NCBI RefSeq assembly: GCF_003205875.1
Contig: NZ_PUBZ01000096.1
Span: forward strand, 1-59,378
Length of the DNA stretch: 59,378 bases
Reading direction: 5' to 3'
From: Herpetosiphon llansteffanensis
GTDB taxonomy: Bacteria; Chloroflexota; Chloroflexia; Chloroflexales; Herpetosiphonaceae
Under the pieces are notes generated by a model. The model saw only the letters and a program-made list of their open reading frames with translations. It had not been told where the DNA came from and did not search any database. Shown one piece after another: positions 27,574-36,564 of this stretch; within the stretch, counting starts at the first letter, position 1, and each line of letters begins with the position of its first letter. Position numbers and translations under genes: made by a program.

Positions 27574-28560
27574 ATGGATTATCGAGAACTGGGCCGAACT
27601 GGCTGGAAGATTTCATCGATCGGCTTTGGGGCGTGGGCGATTGGCGGCGATGCCTGGGGCAAGACCGACGATGCCACCTCGCTAGCAACGATTCATGCGG
27701 CGATTGATGCAGGCGTGAATTTTATTGATACCGCTGATGTCTATGGCGATGGTCATTCTGAGCGCCTCATTGCCCAAGTGCTGCGCGAGCGTCCAGGCGA
27801 AATTATTGTGGCAACCAAGGCTGGGCGACGCTTGAACCCGCATACGGCTGCTGGCTACAATCGCGAAAACCTAACCGCCTTTGTTGAACGCAGTTTGCAC
27901 AATCTCAATACCGAAGCGCTTGATTTGTTGCAATTGCACTGCCCGCCAACCGAGGTGTATGCCATGCCCGAAGTATTTGGCGTGCTTGATGATTTGGTGC
28001 GGGCTGGCAAAGTGCGTTACTACGGCGTAAGCGTCGAGCGGGTTGACGAAGCGCTGGCAGCAATTGAATTTCCCAATGTGCAAAGCGTGCAGATTATTTT
28101 TAATCTCTTTCGCCACAAGCCAATTGAGCAATTTTTTGCTGCGGCGCAAGCCAAGCGAGTTGGGATTTTGGCCCGCGTGCCATTGGCGAGCGGCTTGTTA
28201 TCGGGCAAAATTACGGCTGCTACCAATTTTGAGGCAAGCGATCATCGTCATTACAATCGCCATGGCGAAGCTTTTGATCAAGGCGAAACCTTTGCGGGCG
28301 TGGATTATGCAACTGGGTTGCAAGCGGTCGAGGAATTACGCGCTTTAGTGCCAATTGATGCCAGCATGGCCCAATTTGCCTTACGCTGGATTTTAATGTT
28401 CGATGCAGTGACGACGGCGATTCCTGGAGCCAAAACGCCAGAACAAATGCGAGCCAACGCCGATGCCGCTGCGCTTGCGCCACTTGATGCAGCGACCATG
28501 GCCGAGGCACAGGCAATTTACGAACGCTTAATTCGACCATTGGTTCATGAGCGTTGGTAG
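27574..28560 (+). CDS. Aldo/keto reductase
   Basis: The 328-residue TIM-barrel oxidoreductase shows the full catalytic tetrad D52, Y57, K82 and H122 (FIDTADVYG, VATKAG, LQLHCPP). The start MDYRELGRTGWKISSIGFGAW is typical of the YajO/Tas-like branch. It reduces aldehydes or ketones with NADPH. The substrate is unknown. GAGGAG lies about 7 nt before the ATG. The next gene on this strand is about 480 bp away, so it probably ends a small transcription unit. Confidence 0.93.
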   Translation: MDYRELGRTGWKISSIGFGAWAIGGDAWGKTDDATSLATIHAAIDAGVNFIDTADVYGDGHSERLIAQVLRERPGEIIVATKAGRRLNPHTAAGYNRENLTAFVERSLHNLNTEALDLLQLHCPPTEVYAMPEVFGVLDDLVRAGKVRYYGVSVERVDEALAAIEFPNVQSVQIIFNLFRHKPIEQFFAAAQAKRVGILARVPLASGLLSGKITAATNFEASDHRHYNRHGEAFDQGETFAGVDYATGLQAVEELRALVPIDASMAQFALRWILMFDAVTTAIPGAKTPEQMRANADAAALAPLDAATMAEAQAIYERLIRPLVHERW

Positions 28561-29041
28561 ATGTTGGGGGTTGGGAGTTGGGGGTTGGGGATCGGAATGT
28601 TTTGCTTCGTGGATCACAATCCATGATCCACGAAGCACGTTTTTTTGCCACAGATGGGCACAGATTCCTCAGATTGATTTCCCATAGCCAAAAGACAATA
28701 GCCTATAGCCATACTTCCTCTGCGCCGCTGCGTTAAAACCTGATCGCCGACCCCTGACCCCTGACCCCTTTCGCCAATAGCCTGATCCCCGAACCCTGAC
28801 CCCTGACCCCTTTCATCACATTTTTATAAAACTGCTTGAAAAAGGAATAAAGACTTTTTAATCAGCCAAAGCTCCCGCTTAACAGTGGCAAGCTCGCCAT
28901 GGATTGCGCCTATACCATAGCGGTTTGTTTTGTTATAGTCCAATTAAGCAGGAGCCATGTATTTAAGCTATGTATCGACTGAAAAAATCTAAGCCTTTAG
29001 CATCATATATGTATGAAGCTTTGGTTATTTTTTTAGGAGGA
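28561..29041. repeat. Intergenic micro-repeat mosaic upstream of the secreted-protein genes
   Basis: This 481-bp gap begins with repeated GGGGGTTGGGAGTTGGGG, continues with TGCCACAGATGGGCACAGATT (about 28646-28670) and CTCTGCGCCGCTGCGTTAAAAC (about 28718), then two runs of CCCTGACCCCTGACCCC (about 28750-28820). The final 200 bp (28840-29040) is more ordinary and AT-rich and probably carries the promoter for the next genes, but I cannot fix its elements. Confidence 0.75.
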
Positions 29042-29350
29042 ATGATGAAAAGCAGTTTGATGCGATTGGTTGGCGGAAGTTTGTTGGTTTTGACTATGCT
29101 GCTGCCTACCGCAACGTGGGCCGCAGATAGTGCAAATATTTACGCCTCATGTGGCAATGGCGCTTGGGTTAGCATTGGTGGCAGCGGTAGCGTTCAAGTA
29201 ACCTTCAATCGCTTGGGTGCTAGTTCTATTGTTAAAAACATTAATCTTGGTGGTGGCATGTCAACAGTGGTTTATTCAGGCGTTGCTGGCAGCTACTCAA
29301 CGGTCTCGGTTAATGGCAATAGCTCTATTTCTGGTGCTGGCTGCGCCTAA
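29042..29350 (+). CDS. Small secreted protein, unknown function
   Basis: About 102 residues. A signal peptide (LMRLVGGSLLVLTMLLPTATWA) probably ends at AWA-A, leaving a mature protein of roughly 74 residues rich in Gly, Ser and Val, with one Cys near each end (ASCGNGAW and GAGCA) that could form a disulfide. Tandem ATG codons follow an AGGAGG site; spacing favours the second (29045). I do not recognise the family. It is the first of a run of six exported proteins on the + strand. Confidence 0.65.
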   Translation: MMKSSLMRLVGGSLLVLTMLLPTATWAADSANIYASCGNGAWVSIGGSGSVQVTFNRLGASSIVKNINLGGGMSTVVYSGVAGSYSTVSVNGNSSISGAGCA

Positions 29351-29425
29351 ATAGCGCCATATTTGAGCGAGGTGGGAGGTGAAGGTTATCGTGAATCAAT
29401 GATCCTACACAATGAGGAGGCCGCT

Positions 29426-31273
29426 ATGCGTTCAAGGATTGTATATGGGGTGCTTGGCGTAGTTATTTTTGTGCTAGGCGGAATCACTACCCAACATACA
29501 ACTGCTCAATCAGCGAATAATCAAGCGGGGCCATCCACGCTTTATGCTGGCACATTTACCTATCAAGGCGAACTTGTTAGTAATGGCACTGCGATTAATA
29601 GTGTTTGTGATTTTCAATTTAGTCTCTATAGTGTTGCCAGTGGCGGTACTCAGCTTGGCTCGACCCAGACAGCATTGAATGTAAATGTGCAAAAGGGTCG
29701 GTTTAGTGTTGAGCTTGATGCTGGATTAAACGGCCCTTTTGGGGAAGCTTTTACTGGTGGTGACCGCTGGCTGGGTATTGCTGTTCGCTGCCCGGCAGGC
29801 ACTGGCAGCTACACCACGCTTAATCCCCGTCAGAAGATTACAGCAGCGCCCTATGCCTTGAGCCTTAAGCCAGGCGCAGTTGTGCGCAGCGCCGAACCAG
29901 TTAATTCAATCTTTACTGCGAGTAATCTTGGCACGTCCGGCAATGGCTTAGTAGGATACGGGGCGACAAGTGGGGTTTATGGCGAAGGCACAAGCCAAAG
30001 CAATGAAACCTACGGGGTTTATGGCACCACTGGCTCAAGCTCAACTGCTGCTAGTGCGGTGTATGGCCGCAACAATGGAACTGGCTATGGAGTGTATGGC
30101 CTGAGTTCTGGCTATGATGGCGTTTTTGGCGAATCAACCCGTGTATCGGGCAATGGGGTGCATGGGGTTGCCAATAATGGCGAATCTGCCTATGGAGTTT
30201 GGGGCCAAAGCACAAATGGGCGTGGTGTTGTTGGCAATAGTACCGCAGGGACTGGGGTTTCAGGCTTTAGCAACTCAAGTAGTGGTGTTACTGGTTCAAG
30301 TAGCTCAGGTAGTGGTGTTACTGGTTCGACTAGTTCAGGTAGTGGACTTTTTGGCTTTAGCACCTCAGGCAATGGCGTTTATGGATATAGCTCAAATAAT
30401 TATGGAGTTAATGGTGTGAGTGGCGTAGAAGTAGGGGTGCAAGGCTCTGGCCCGAATGGAGGTGTGCGTGGATTTAGCACCGATAATACTGGAGTTTGGG
30501 GCCAAAGCGAAAATGGGAGTGGAATTATAGGGGTGAGTGGCGGTAATTATCCGAGCATTTGGGGCTTTACTGGTAGCAGTAATCCCGCTGTTAAGGGCCA
30601 GCAAAATGGCTCAGGCACTGGTAGCGGGGTTGAGGGGATTGCGATTAGTGGCAATGGGATTGTTGGGAGCAGCCAAAGTGGCTATGCTGGCATGTTCTAT
30701 GGCTCAGTTAATGTGACTGGGGCCATCAATGCTGCGGTTAAAAATTTCCGCATCGATCACCCGCTTGATCCTGCCAACCAATATTTGCAACATGCTTCGG
30801 TTGAAAGCGATGCAATGAAGACCATTTATGATGGCGTTGCTGTGCTTGACAGCGATGGCAAGGCTGTGGTTAACCTGCCTGATTGGTTTGAATCGCTGAA
30901 TGGTGATTTCCGCTATCAACTAACCGCACTTAATGCCCCCGGCCCAGGCTTATATATTGCTGCCGAAATTAAGCAAAACCAATTTACGATTGCTGGTGGC
31001 AGCGCTGGCAGTAAAGTTTCATGGCAAGTTACTGGCATTCGCCACGATCCCTATGCTGTTGCCAATCCGCTGCAAGTGGAATTAACCAAGCCATTAACCG
31101 AACAAGGAACCTATTTGGCTCCAGAAGGCTATGGTCATGCAGCAGCCAAAGGAGTTGATGCCCGCTATCGCAGCGCGATCAAAAACCCACCAAGCATTCC
31201 TAGCATCGATGTTCCGACGGCTCCAGCACAGGAATTGGAGCAAGAACTACAGCGTAAATTGGAACGCCGTTAG
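29426..31273 (+). CDS. Secreted surface protein with Gly-Val repeat fibre
   Basis: The 615-residue protein has a signal peptide (to about QHTTAQS) and an N-terminal beta domain starting [17 protein letters not shown]. About 280 residues then repeat a unit near 16 residues of the form GxGVxGxSxxGxGVxG. The C-terminal domain begins [20 protein letters not shown] and runs to a Lys/Glu-rich tail. The repeat pattern suits an elongated beta-helical or trimeric fibre, as in phage tail-fibre shafts and bacterial surface proteins. The IDHPLDP domain occurs in other secreted bacterial proteins whose role I do not know. The start at 29426 follows GAGGAGG by 6 nt; 21 upstream in-frame codons are discarded. 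Adhesion to surfaces or prey is possible but unproven. Confidence 0.75.
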   Translation: MRSRIVYGVLGVVIFVLGGITTQHTTAQSANNQAGPSTLYAGTFTYQGELVSNGTAINSVCDFQFSLYSVASGGTQLGSTQTALNVNVQKGRFSVELDAGLNGPFGEAFTGGDRWLGIAVRCPAGTGSYTTLNPRQKITAAPYALSLKPGAVVRSAEPVNSIFTASNLGTSGNGLVGYGATSGVYGEGTSQSNETYGVYGTTGSSSTAASAVYGRNNGTGYGVYGLSSGYDGVFGESTRVSGNGVHGVANNGESAYGVWGQSTNGRGVVGNSTAGTGVSGFSNSSSGVTGSSSSGSGVTGSTSSGSGLFGFSTSGNGVYGYSSNNYGVNGVSGVEVGVQGSGPNGGVRGFSTDNTGVWGQSENGSGIIGVSGGNYPSIWGFTGSSNPAVKGQQNGSGTGSGVEGIAISGNGIVGSSQSGYAGMFYGSVNVTGAINAAVKNFRIDHPLDPANQYLQHASVESDAMKTIYDGVAVLDSDGKAVVNLPDWFESLNGDFRYQLTALNAPGPGLYIAAEIKQNQFTIAGGSAGSKVSWQVTGIRHDPYAVANPLQVELTKPLTEQGTYLAPEGYGHAAAKGVDARYRSAIKNPPSIPSIDVPTAPAQELEQELQRKLERR

Positions 31274-31275
31274 TC

Positions 31276-32277
31276 ATGCAAAGGATTGTGATTATGCTAC
31301 GGAAACATTGGCTTAAATGCTGCTTGATTGGCGTAATGCTGCTTGGCTATAGTTCTTTGCGGGCCGCGCCATCCAATTATGATCTGCGGTGGTTTTCGAT
31401 CGATGCTGGTGGCGGTAGTGCGCAGGGTGGGGCGTATGCGCTTAGCGGTAGCATCGGCCAACCAGATGCAGGCCAGCTGAATGGTGGCGTGTATACGCTG
31501 AACGGTGGCTTTATTATTCCTGCGTCCACAGTGCTGCCAGGGGTTTGGCTGCCGCTGACGTTGGGCTATTCACAACCGCCAGTCTACCCTACGCCAACAG
31601 CGACCAACACCCAGACCCCAACTCGTACACCCTTGGCAACTGCAACGAATACCAACACGCCAACCAGCACGCCGACGGCAACTGCGACGAATACCCGCAC
31701 GCCAACCCGCACGCCGACGGCAACTGCGACCAACCTACCGCCAACGGCAACTCCAACGAGTACCCGCACACCAACCCGCACGCCGACGGCAACCGCGACG
31801 AGTACCCGCACGCCAACGCGTACACCGACGGCAACTCCGAATCCAGCTGATTTTGAGGCCCAAGTACTAACGTTGGTCAATCAACAGCGTGCTCAAGCTG
31901 GTTGTGGCGCACTCACGGTTGATTTGCGCTTGCGAACTGCTGCTTGGCTGCATAGCGAAGATATGGCGATTAATAACTTCTTTAGCCATACTGGTTCGAA
32001 TGGGTCAAGTTTCGGTCAGCGGATAAATGCCCAAGGCTACAGCTTCTCAACAGGTGGTGAGAATATTGCTGCTGCTAGTAACTCACCACAGGCAGTTGTT
32101 AATAGCTGGATGAATAGTTCTGGCCATCGGGACAATATTTTAAACTGCAACTTTACCCAAACCGGGATTGGCTACTACTATCAAGCCAACGATCAAGGCA
32201 ATATCTGCATTGATGGTAGTGGATGTAGCAATGGCCCATATTTTCACTATTGGACTCAGGTGTTTGCTCGCCCATAA
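31276..32277 (+). CDS. Secreted CAP (SCP/PR1) domain protein
   Basis: The 333-residue protein has a signal peptide, an N-terminal domain of about 70 residues ([14 protein letters not shown] ... LNGGFIIP), a Thr-Pro-rich linker (about 104-190) and a C-terminal CAP domain (about 196-333). The CAP domain shows [30 protein letters not shown] and SGHRDNILN. The N-terminal block [21 protein letters not shown] is common in secreted proteins of this kind. The linker DNA is itself a repeat (CCAACCCGCACGCCGACGGC-type units). CAP proteins bind lipids or act as extracellular toxins or proteases in some organisms. It starts 3 bp after the surface-fibre gene; an ATG at 31294 with AAAGGA upstream is an equally good start. 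Confidence 0.88.
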   Translation: MQRIVIMLRKHWLKCCLIGVMLLGYSSLRAAPSNYDLRWFSIDAGGGSAQGGAYALSGSIGQPDAGQLNGGVYTLNGGFIIPASTVLPGVWLPLTLGYSQPPVYPTPTATNTQTPTRTPLATATNTNTPTSTPTATATNTRTPTRTPTATATNLPPTATPTSTRTPTRTPTATATSTRTPTRTPTATPNPADFEAQVLTLVNQQRAQAGCGALTVDLRLRTAAWLHSEDMAINNFFSHTGSNGSSFGQRINAQGYSFSTGGENIAAASNSPQAVVNSWMNSSGHRDNILNCNFTQTGIGYYYQANDQGNICIDGSGCSNGPYFHYWTQVFARP

Positions 32278-32290
32278 ATAGCCCGCTCAA

Positions 32291-32330
32291 CCCAGAGCTG
32301 AATCAAGCACTAGCCACATTCAGCTCTGGG
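32291..32330 (+). terminator. Perfect 13-bp hairpin between secreted-protein genes
   Basis: CCCAGAGCTGAAT (32291-32303) pairs perfectly with ATTCAGCTCTGGG (32318-32330) around a 14-nt loop. There is no T-run after it, so it is not a standard Rho-independent terminator. It may reduce read-through or stabilise the 3' end of the upstream mRNA. It begins 13 bp after the CAP-protein stop codon. Confidence 0.6.
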
Positions 32331-32386
32331 CTGCATATTCCCCATTGCTGATCTGAGCTTGGGAATCACGACGCTAGGAGGGTGCA

Positions 32387-33772
32387 ATGTTCATGCGATT
32401 TTCTGCACTGTTGATCTGCTGTCTTGGCATTAGCATAAATGTTTCTACAACACCACAGCCTGATTCCGCCCAATTGAACGATACGAACCTCCTGAAACGC
32501 CAGACGATTTATGGCCCGACCTTTCAACCGCGTGGGATAGCACCATCGGCAATGCAGCAAACATATGATATTCGATTGCAAGGCAACGATAGTAATTGTG
32601 ATTTTATTGCGCTCAGAAATGGCATTCAAAATATTGGGGGGGCTGGTGATGCAGCCTATGCTACTGCCCGTACAATGATTTCTCAAAGCCCACGCGATTA
32701 TTATGAAGGTTTTTATACCTTAAAAGGCCCAAATGGCTCAGATCAGCGCTTCTCGCTCGATAATCTTGGTGCGGCAGCAGCTGCCTTTATTGGGGTCTAT
32801 CAAGCTCTTGGCTATAACGCAATGCTGCTCATGGCCGAACCAGATCAGCTTGATTATAGTTTTGCTCAAAACATTGTTGATCAACTGCTGAAAAATCCGC
32901 GTGGTTCATTCGCCCATGCCTGGATTACCCCGCGTGATTATACGCGCAATGCGCGGAATGTTGTTGTTCCCGAGACCAATGAAACTGTTGCAATGCTCTA
33001 TCCTTATCATGAGGTCGCAGTCTTTGCCGATCCAAGTACGCCTAATCAGGTAATTATTCTTGATGGGTTAGTTGGCTACCAATTTGCCCTTTCACTAGAG
33101 ACTTTCGCGCACTGGTTGCGGGGGTTTAATAGCGTAATTGTGGTGAGTGCAGAAGCGGGCAGTATCGTTGATCATCAGCGCTATCAGTTTACTGCCCGAA
33201 CTTTGCCCTATGCAGCGAATCGGCTTGGCGGGCCATATTTGCACGCTGCACGCATGGCCTTTGGAACCGATTATTTGCATTGGGGCGAAGTGCTTGGCCA
33301 AGCTTTTCGCTGGCACGATCAACAATTAACCAAAGTTGTGTTACCTGGAACGTATGTTCATTACGAACGGGTTGAGGCGGGGCCGATTACCCTTGCTTTA
33401 TTGGGCACGCGGATGGGCTACGATTTGGAAGCAGCAGGTATCTTGCCTACCGGCACCATTCGCCCATGGGAAGATACTGCCTTGGTTAATGGTATTCGCG
33501 AGTGGGTTATTGCGAGTTTTGGCTCTGAGCGCCAATTTCTCCGGGTATTTGGCAACGTTTTGACCCAAGAAATTTGGCTCTCGCAAGCAATAATCCAGCA
33601 GCATGTTATGCGCAATATTCCCAATGCCCTTGTTGATCACGTTGGCATTGATGGCTGTATTATTGTGTTGACAGAACGTGCTATGATCGCTTGGAATGCC
33701 CAGCAAGGTACCTTTTTAATTCCATTGGGCCAGATCTATGATCGCGAACTTCAACGAACGCTACAACCATAG
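32387..33772 (+). CDS. Secreted protein, possible C39-like cysteine peptidase
   Basis: The 461-residue protein has a signal peptide (MRFSALLICCLGISINVS). The N-terminal mature part has the order expected of a papain-fold C39-like peptidase: C71 in NDSNCDFIALRNGIQ, H208 in YPYHEVAVF and D226 in IILDGLVGY. The C-terminal 200 residues contain a beta-rich stretch and no motif I know. The assignment rests on the spacing of C, H and D only. AGGAGG precedes the start by about 6 nt, and the next gene begins 9 bp after the stop codon, so it belongs to an operon with the L,D-transpeptidase. Confidence 0.55.
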   Translation: MFMRFSALLICCLGISINVSTTPQPDSAQLNDTNLLKRQTIYGPTFQPRGIAPSAMQQTYDIRLQGNDSNCDFIALRNGIQNIGGAGDAAYATARTMISQSPRDYYEGFYTLKGPNGSDQRFSLDNLGAAAAAFIGVYQALGYNAMLLMAEPDQLDYSFAQNIVDQLLKNPRGSFAHAWITPRDYTRNARNVVVPETNETVAMLYPYHEVAVFADPSTPNQVIILDGLVGYQFALSLETFAHWLRGFNSVIVVSAEAGSIVDHQRYQFTARTLPYAANRLGGPYLHAARMAFGTDYLHWGEVLGQAFRWHDQQLTKVVLPGTYVHYERVEAGPITLALLGTRMGYDLEAAGILPTGTIRPWEDTALVNGIREWVIASFGSERQFLRVFGNVLTQEIWLSQAIIQQHVMRNIPNALVDHVGIDGCIIVLTERAMIAWNAQQGTFLIPLGQIYDRELQRTLQP

Positions 33773-33781
33773 GAGTTACCA

Positions 33782-34828
33782 ATGCGCTTGCTGATTCCTC
33801 GTTTGCTGCTCCTGATCATGCTGCTGCTGATTCAGCGATCGGCTTATGCAGCAGAACCATCAATTCAGGCTGTTTATTTTGTGCAAACTGGTCATCATGT
33901 TGATGATCAATTCGGATTCTTGAGCTATTGGCGTGCTCATGGTCAAGTGACGCGCCTTGGCTATCCGATTACTGAACAAATTGTTGAGCATAACCGCCCT
34001 GTGCAATATTTTGAACGTGCCCGACTTGAATTTCATGCTGAGCAGAATCAGGTATTGCTTGGGCTTTTAGGTCGTGAGCTGGGCATGGCTACGCCTGCGA
34101 TTACGGTCAGCGCTGATCCAAGCGCGATCTATATTCCGGAGACTGGCCATACGTTGCAGGGTGAATTTGGCGAATTTTGGGATCGTTCTGCTGGAATTCA
34201 AATCCTAGGCTATCCGATTGCAGAGCCTACCAATGAGGATGGAATGCTTGTCCAGTGGTTTGAACGTGGCCGCTTGGAATATCATCCAGAAGCCTTAAAA
34301 CCACTGTGGGTCGCCTATGAGCAACTTAAGGCGATCGATCTTGATCCGCTGTATGAAATTATTTCTAGCTCAGTTGGCCGCCACGTGGCTCAGCTCAATG
34401 GCCTAGCGCTCGAACCTGTGCCACAGCGCCAAACAGTGCCTAGCTGGTCGCCGCAGCTTTGGCCACAAACGATCAAGGTATCGTTAACGAACTATACACT
34501 TGAGGCCTACGAAGCTGATTTAAAGGTCTTGACTGCCCCAATTGCGATTGGTAAACCAGGCTTCGAGACGGTCAGCGGCAGCTTTCTGGTTTATCAAAAA
34601 TGGTGGGAAAAAGATATGCAAAGCAGCGAACGTGGTGAATCGTGGAATACGAGTGCTGTGCCATTTGTGCAATTTTTCTATCGCGATTGGGCGATTCATG
34701 GCACATATTGGCATGCAGATTTTGGCACTCGCCGCTCGCATGGCTGCATCAACCTTGCTTTAGCCGAAGCTGAATGGCTTTATAACTGGACTGATGGTGC
34801 TGGCACAGCGGTAATCGTTCAGCCATAA
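33782..34828 (+). CDS. L,D-transpeptidase (YkuD) with N-terminal surface modules
   Basis: The 348-residue exported enzyme has a signal peptide (LLLLIMLLLIQRSAYA) and two modules of about 60 residues with a (V)QxTGHxL ... LGYPIxE ... VQxFERxRLEYHPE core. A C-terminal YkuD domain follows, with H306 in HGTYWH and the active-site SHGCINL holding C322. YkuD enzymes make 3-3 cross-links in peptidoglycan or attach proteins to it. The modules, also present in the next gene, may bind the cell wall; this is inference. AGGAG lies 8 nt before the ATG. Confidence 0.92.
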   Translation: MRLLIPRLLLLIMLLLIQRSAYAAEPSIQAVYFVQTGHHVDDQFGFLSYWRAHGQVTRLGYPITEQIVEHNRPVQYFERARLEFHAEQNQVLLGLLGRELGMATPAITVSADPSAIYIPETGHTLQGEFGEFWDRSAGIQILGYPIAEPTNEDGMLVQWFERGRLEYHPEALKPLWVAYEQLKAIDLDPLYEIISSSVGRHVAQLNGLALEPVPQRQTVPSWSPQLWPQTIKVSLTNYTLEAYEADLKVLTAPIAIGKPGFETVSGSFLVYQKWWEKDMQSSERGESWNTSAVPFVQFFYRDWAIHGTYWHADFGTRRSHGCINLALAEAEWLYNWTDGAGTAVIVQP

Positions 34829-34859
34829 ATCATTATGGATCGATCAGAAGGAGTAGATA

Positions 34860-36239
34860 ATGCAGAAGCTACGCTGGGGATTAATCTGCTTGCTTGGCTT
34901 AAGCGTATGGCCAATTCAGGCAGTTGCGGCTCGTGAACAATGCTTTCCCGCAGAACAATCGGCCTATTGTATTGATGCAAGTTTTAACCCCTATTGGGAA
35001 ACCAACGGCGGGCTTGCCGTTTTTGGCTACCCGATTACCTGGGCTGATAACGAAACCAATGCTGACACTGGTCAACAGTACCTTACCCAATGGTTTGAGC
35101 GCAATCGGTTTGAATGGCATCCTGAAAATGCAGGAACGCCCTATGTGATTTTACTAGGGCTGCTTGGTAAAGATCGCTTGCAGCAACTTGGCCGTGACCC
35201 ATTTGCCGAAGGTCGTGAAGCAGGCCCACGCGATGGATGCTTATGGTTTGAACAAACTGGCCATAATCTTTGCGACCAACAAGCAGGCCTTGGCTTTCGC
35301 AGCTACTGGGAGCAGCATGGGCTTAATATTACTGGCTTGAATGCCTATGAGCGTTCGTTGCAACTGTTTGGCTTGCCGCTGACTGCGCCAACAATGGAAA
35401 CCAATGCCAGTGGCGATACGGTATTGACGCAGTGGTTTGAGCGCGCTCGTTTTGAATGGCATCCGAATAATCCTGATCAATTTAAGGTTTTGCTTGGTTT
35501 ACTCGGCAGTGAAATTTTGGGGCCACCGCCACCCCAACCTCAAGGGTGGCTTGAGGCTGTCAATGTGTATCGAGCCAATGCAGGCTTAGCACCAGTTAGC
35601 GAAGATGCGGTGCTTAACGACAATTGTTTTCAGCATGCTCGCTATATGGCCGAGAATCGTCATTTGACTCATGATCAAGACCCAAGTTTGCCATGGGCCT
35701 CGCCTGCTGGCCAAATTTGTGGCAGCAATGGCAACGCTTGGCTTGGCGGTGGCGCAGGTTGGACGGCAGTTGATGCGGTTGAGGGTTGGATGTCCTCACC
35801 TGGGCATCGACTTTGGTTGCTCTACCCAACAACTCCGGTTTTTGGCTTTGGTTTCTATCGGGCTGAGAATGGAACCTCTGCTGCCGGCCTTGATGTGCTT
35901 TCCCGTACCGCAATGGATACAGATGAAACCTATGCTGGTTGGCCAATTCGTTATCCTGCTGAAGCTGAGCGCTTGATTCCCCCAAGCAAGTATCCCATTA
36001 CCCTGAGTTGGCGCTACTTTGGGGCAACCCCCATTATTAATAGCACTACACTTGAAACGAACAACGGAGTCCAACTTGCCCATTCTGCAAGCACTGATTT
36101 GCCAGCTGGGCATAAAGGGGTGCTTTTGTTGCCGACCAATCCGTTGCCGGCAAATAGCCGCATTACAGTCCATATTAGCGGAAGCTATGAAAATATCCCG
36201 TTCGATAGCCGTTGGACGTTTACAACCAGTCGGCGCTAG
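34860..36239 (+). CDS. Secreted CAP-domain protein with two surface modules
   Basis: The 459-residue protein begins with a signal peptide (ICLLGLSVWPIQAVA). Two modules (about 25-105 and 125-222) share the core of those in the preceding L,D-transpeptidase: FWE/YWETNGGLAVFGYP, LTQWFERNRFEWHPEN and VILLGLLG. A CAP domain follows (about 230-345; LEAVNVYRANAGLAPV, DNCFQHARYMAENRHLTHDQ, GWMSSPGHR), then a beta-sandwich-like tail of about 95 residues. AAGGAG stands 8 nt before the ATG. Shared modules in neighbouring genes suggest a common anchoring mode. Confidence 0.88.
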   Translation: MQKLRWGLICLLGLSVWPIQAVAAREQCFPAEQSAYCIDASFNPYWETNGGLAVFGYPITWADNETNADTGQQYLTQWFERNRFEWHPENAGTPYVILLGLLGKDRLQQLGRDPFAEGREAGPRDGCLWFEQTGHNLCDQQAGLGFRSYWEQHGLNITGLNAYERSLQLFGLPLTAPTMETNASGDTVLTQWFERARFEWHPNNPDQFKVLLGLLGSEILGPPPPQPQGWLEAVNVYRANAGLAPVSEDAVLNDNCFQHARYMAENRHLTHDQDPSLPWASPAGQICGSNGNAWLGGGAGWTAVDAVEGWMSSPGHRLWLLYPTTPVFGFGFYRAENGTSAAGLDVLSRTAMDTDETYAGWPIRYPAEAERLIPPSKYPITLSWRYFGATPIINSTTLETNNGVQLAHSASTDLPAGHKGVLLLPTNPLPANSRITVHISGSYENIPFDSRWTFTTSRR

Positions 36240-36564
36240 GCTTAGCTTGGACTAGATTGAGGTTTTTTTGCCACAGATGTGCATGAATTGTTTGGATGGT
36301 GGTTCCGATAGCCTACTGCTAATAGCCACGAACTACGAAACCGCAAAGCGCGCGAAGGGGATGTGGCTTTTGGCGCTAGGCGTTAGGCTATCGGAACACG
36401 TGGTGCCATTGCAAGCAATCTCCAATAGGCATCAGCCTAGCGCCATACTTGCTCTGCGCCTCTGCGTTAAAACCGGACTTCTAGCGTTATGTTCTGCTTT
36501 TCTCAGTAAATCAGGCAATGCCTCGTCTATTGCAAGCCTGAGGCTCAGGCACAGAGGGGTTGGG
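36240..36564. repeat. Intergenic micro-repeat mosaic
   Basis: This 325-bp region between convergent genes holds recurring words also seen elsewhere in the window: TTTTTTTGCCACAGATGTGCAT (about 36263), GAAACCGCAAAGCGCGCGAAGG (about 36338), and CTCTGCGCCTCTGCGTTAAAAC (about 36451). No gene and no clear terminator is seen. Confidence 0.7.
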
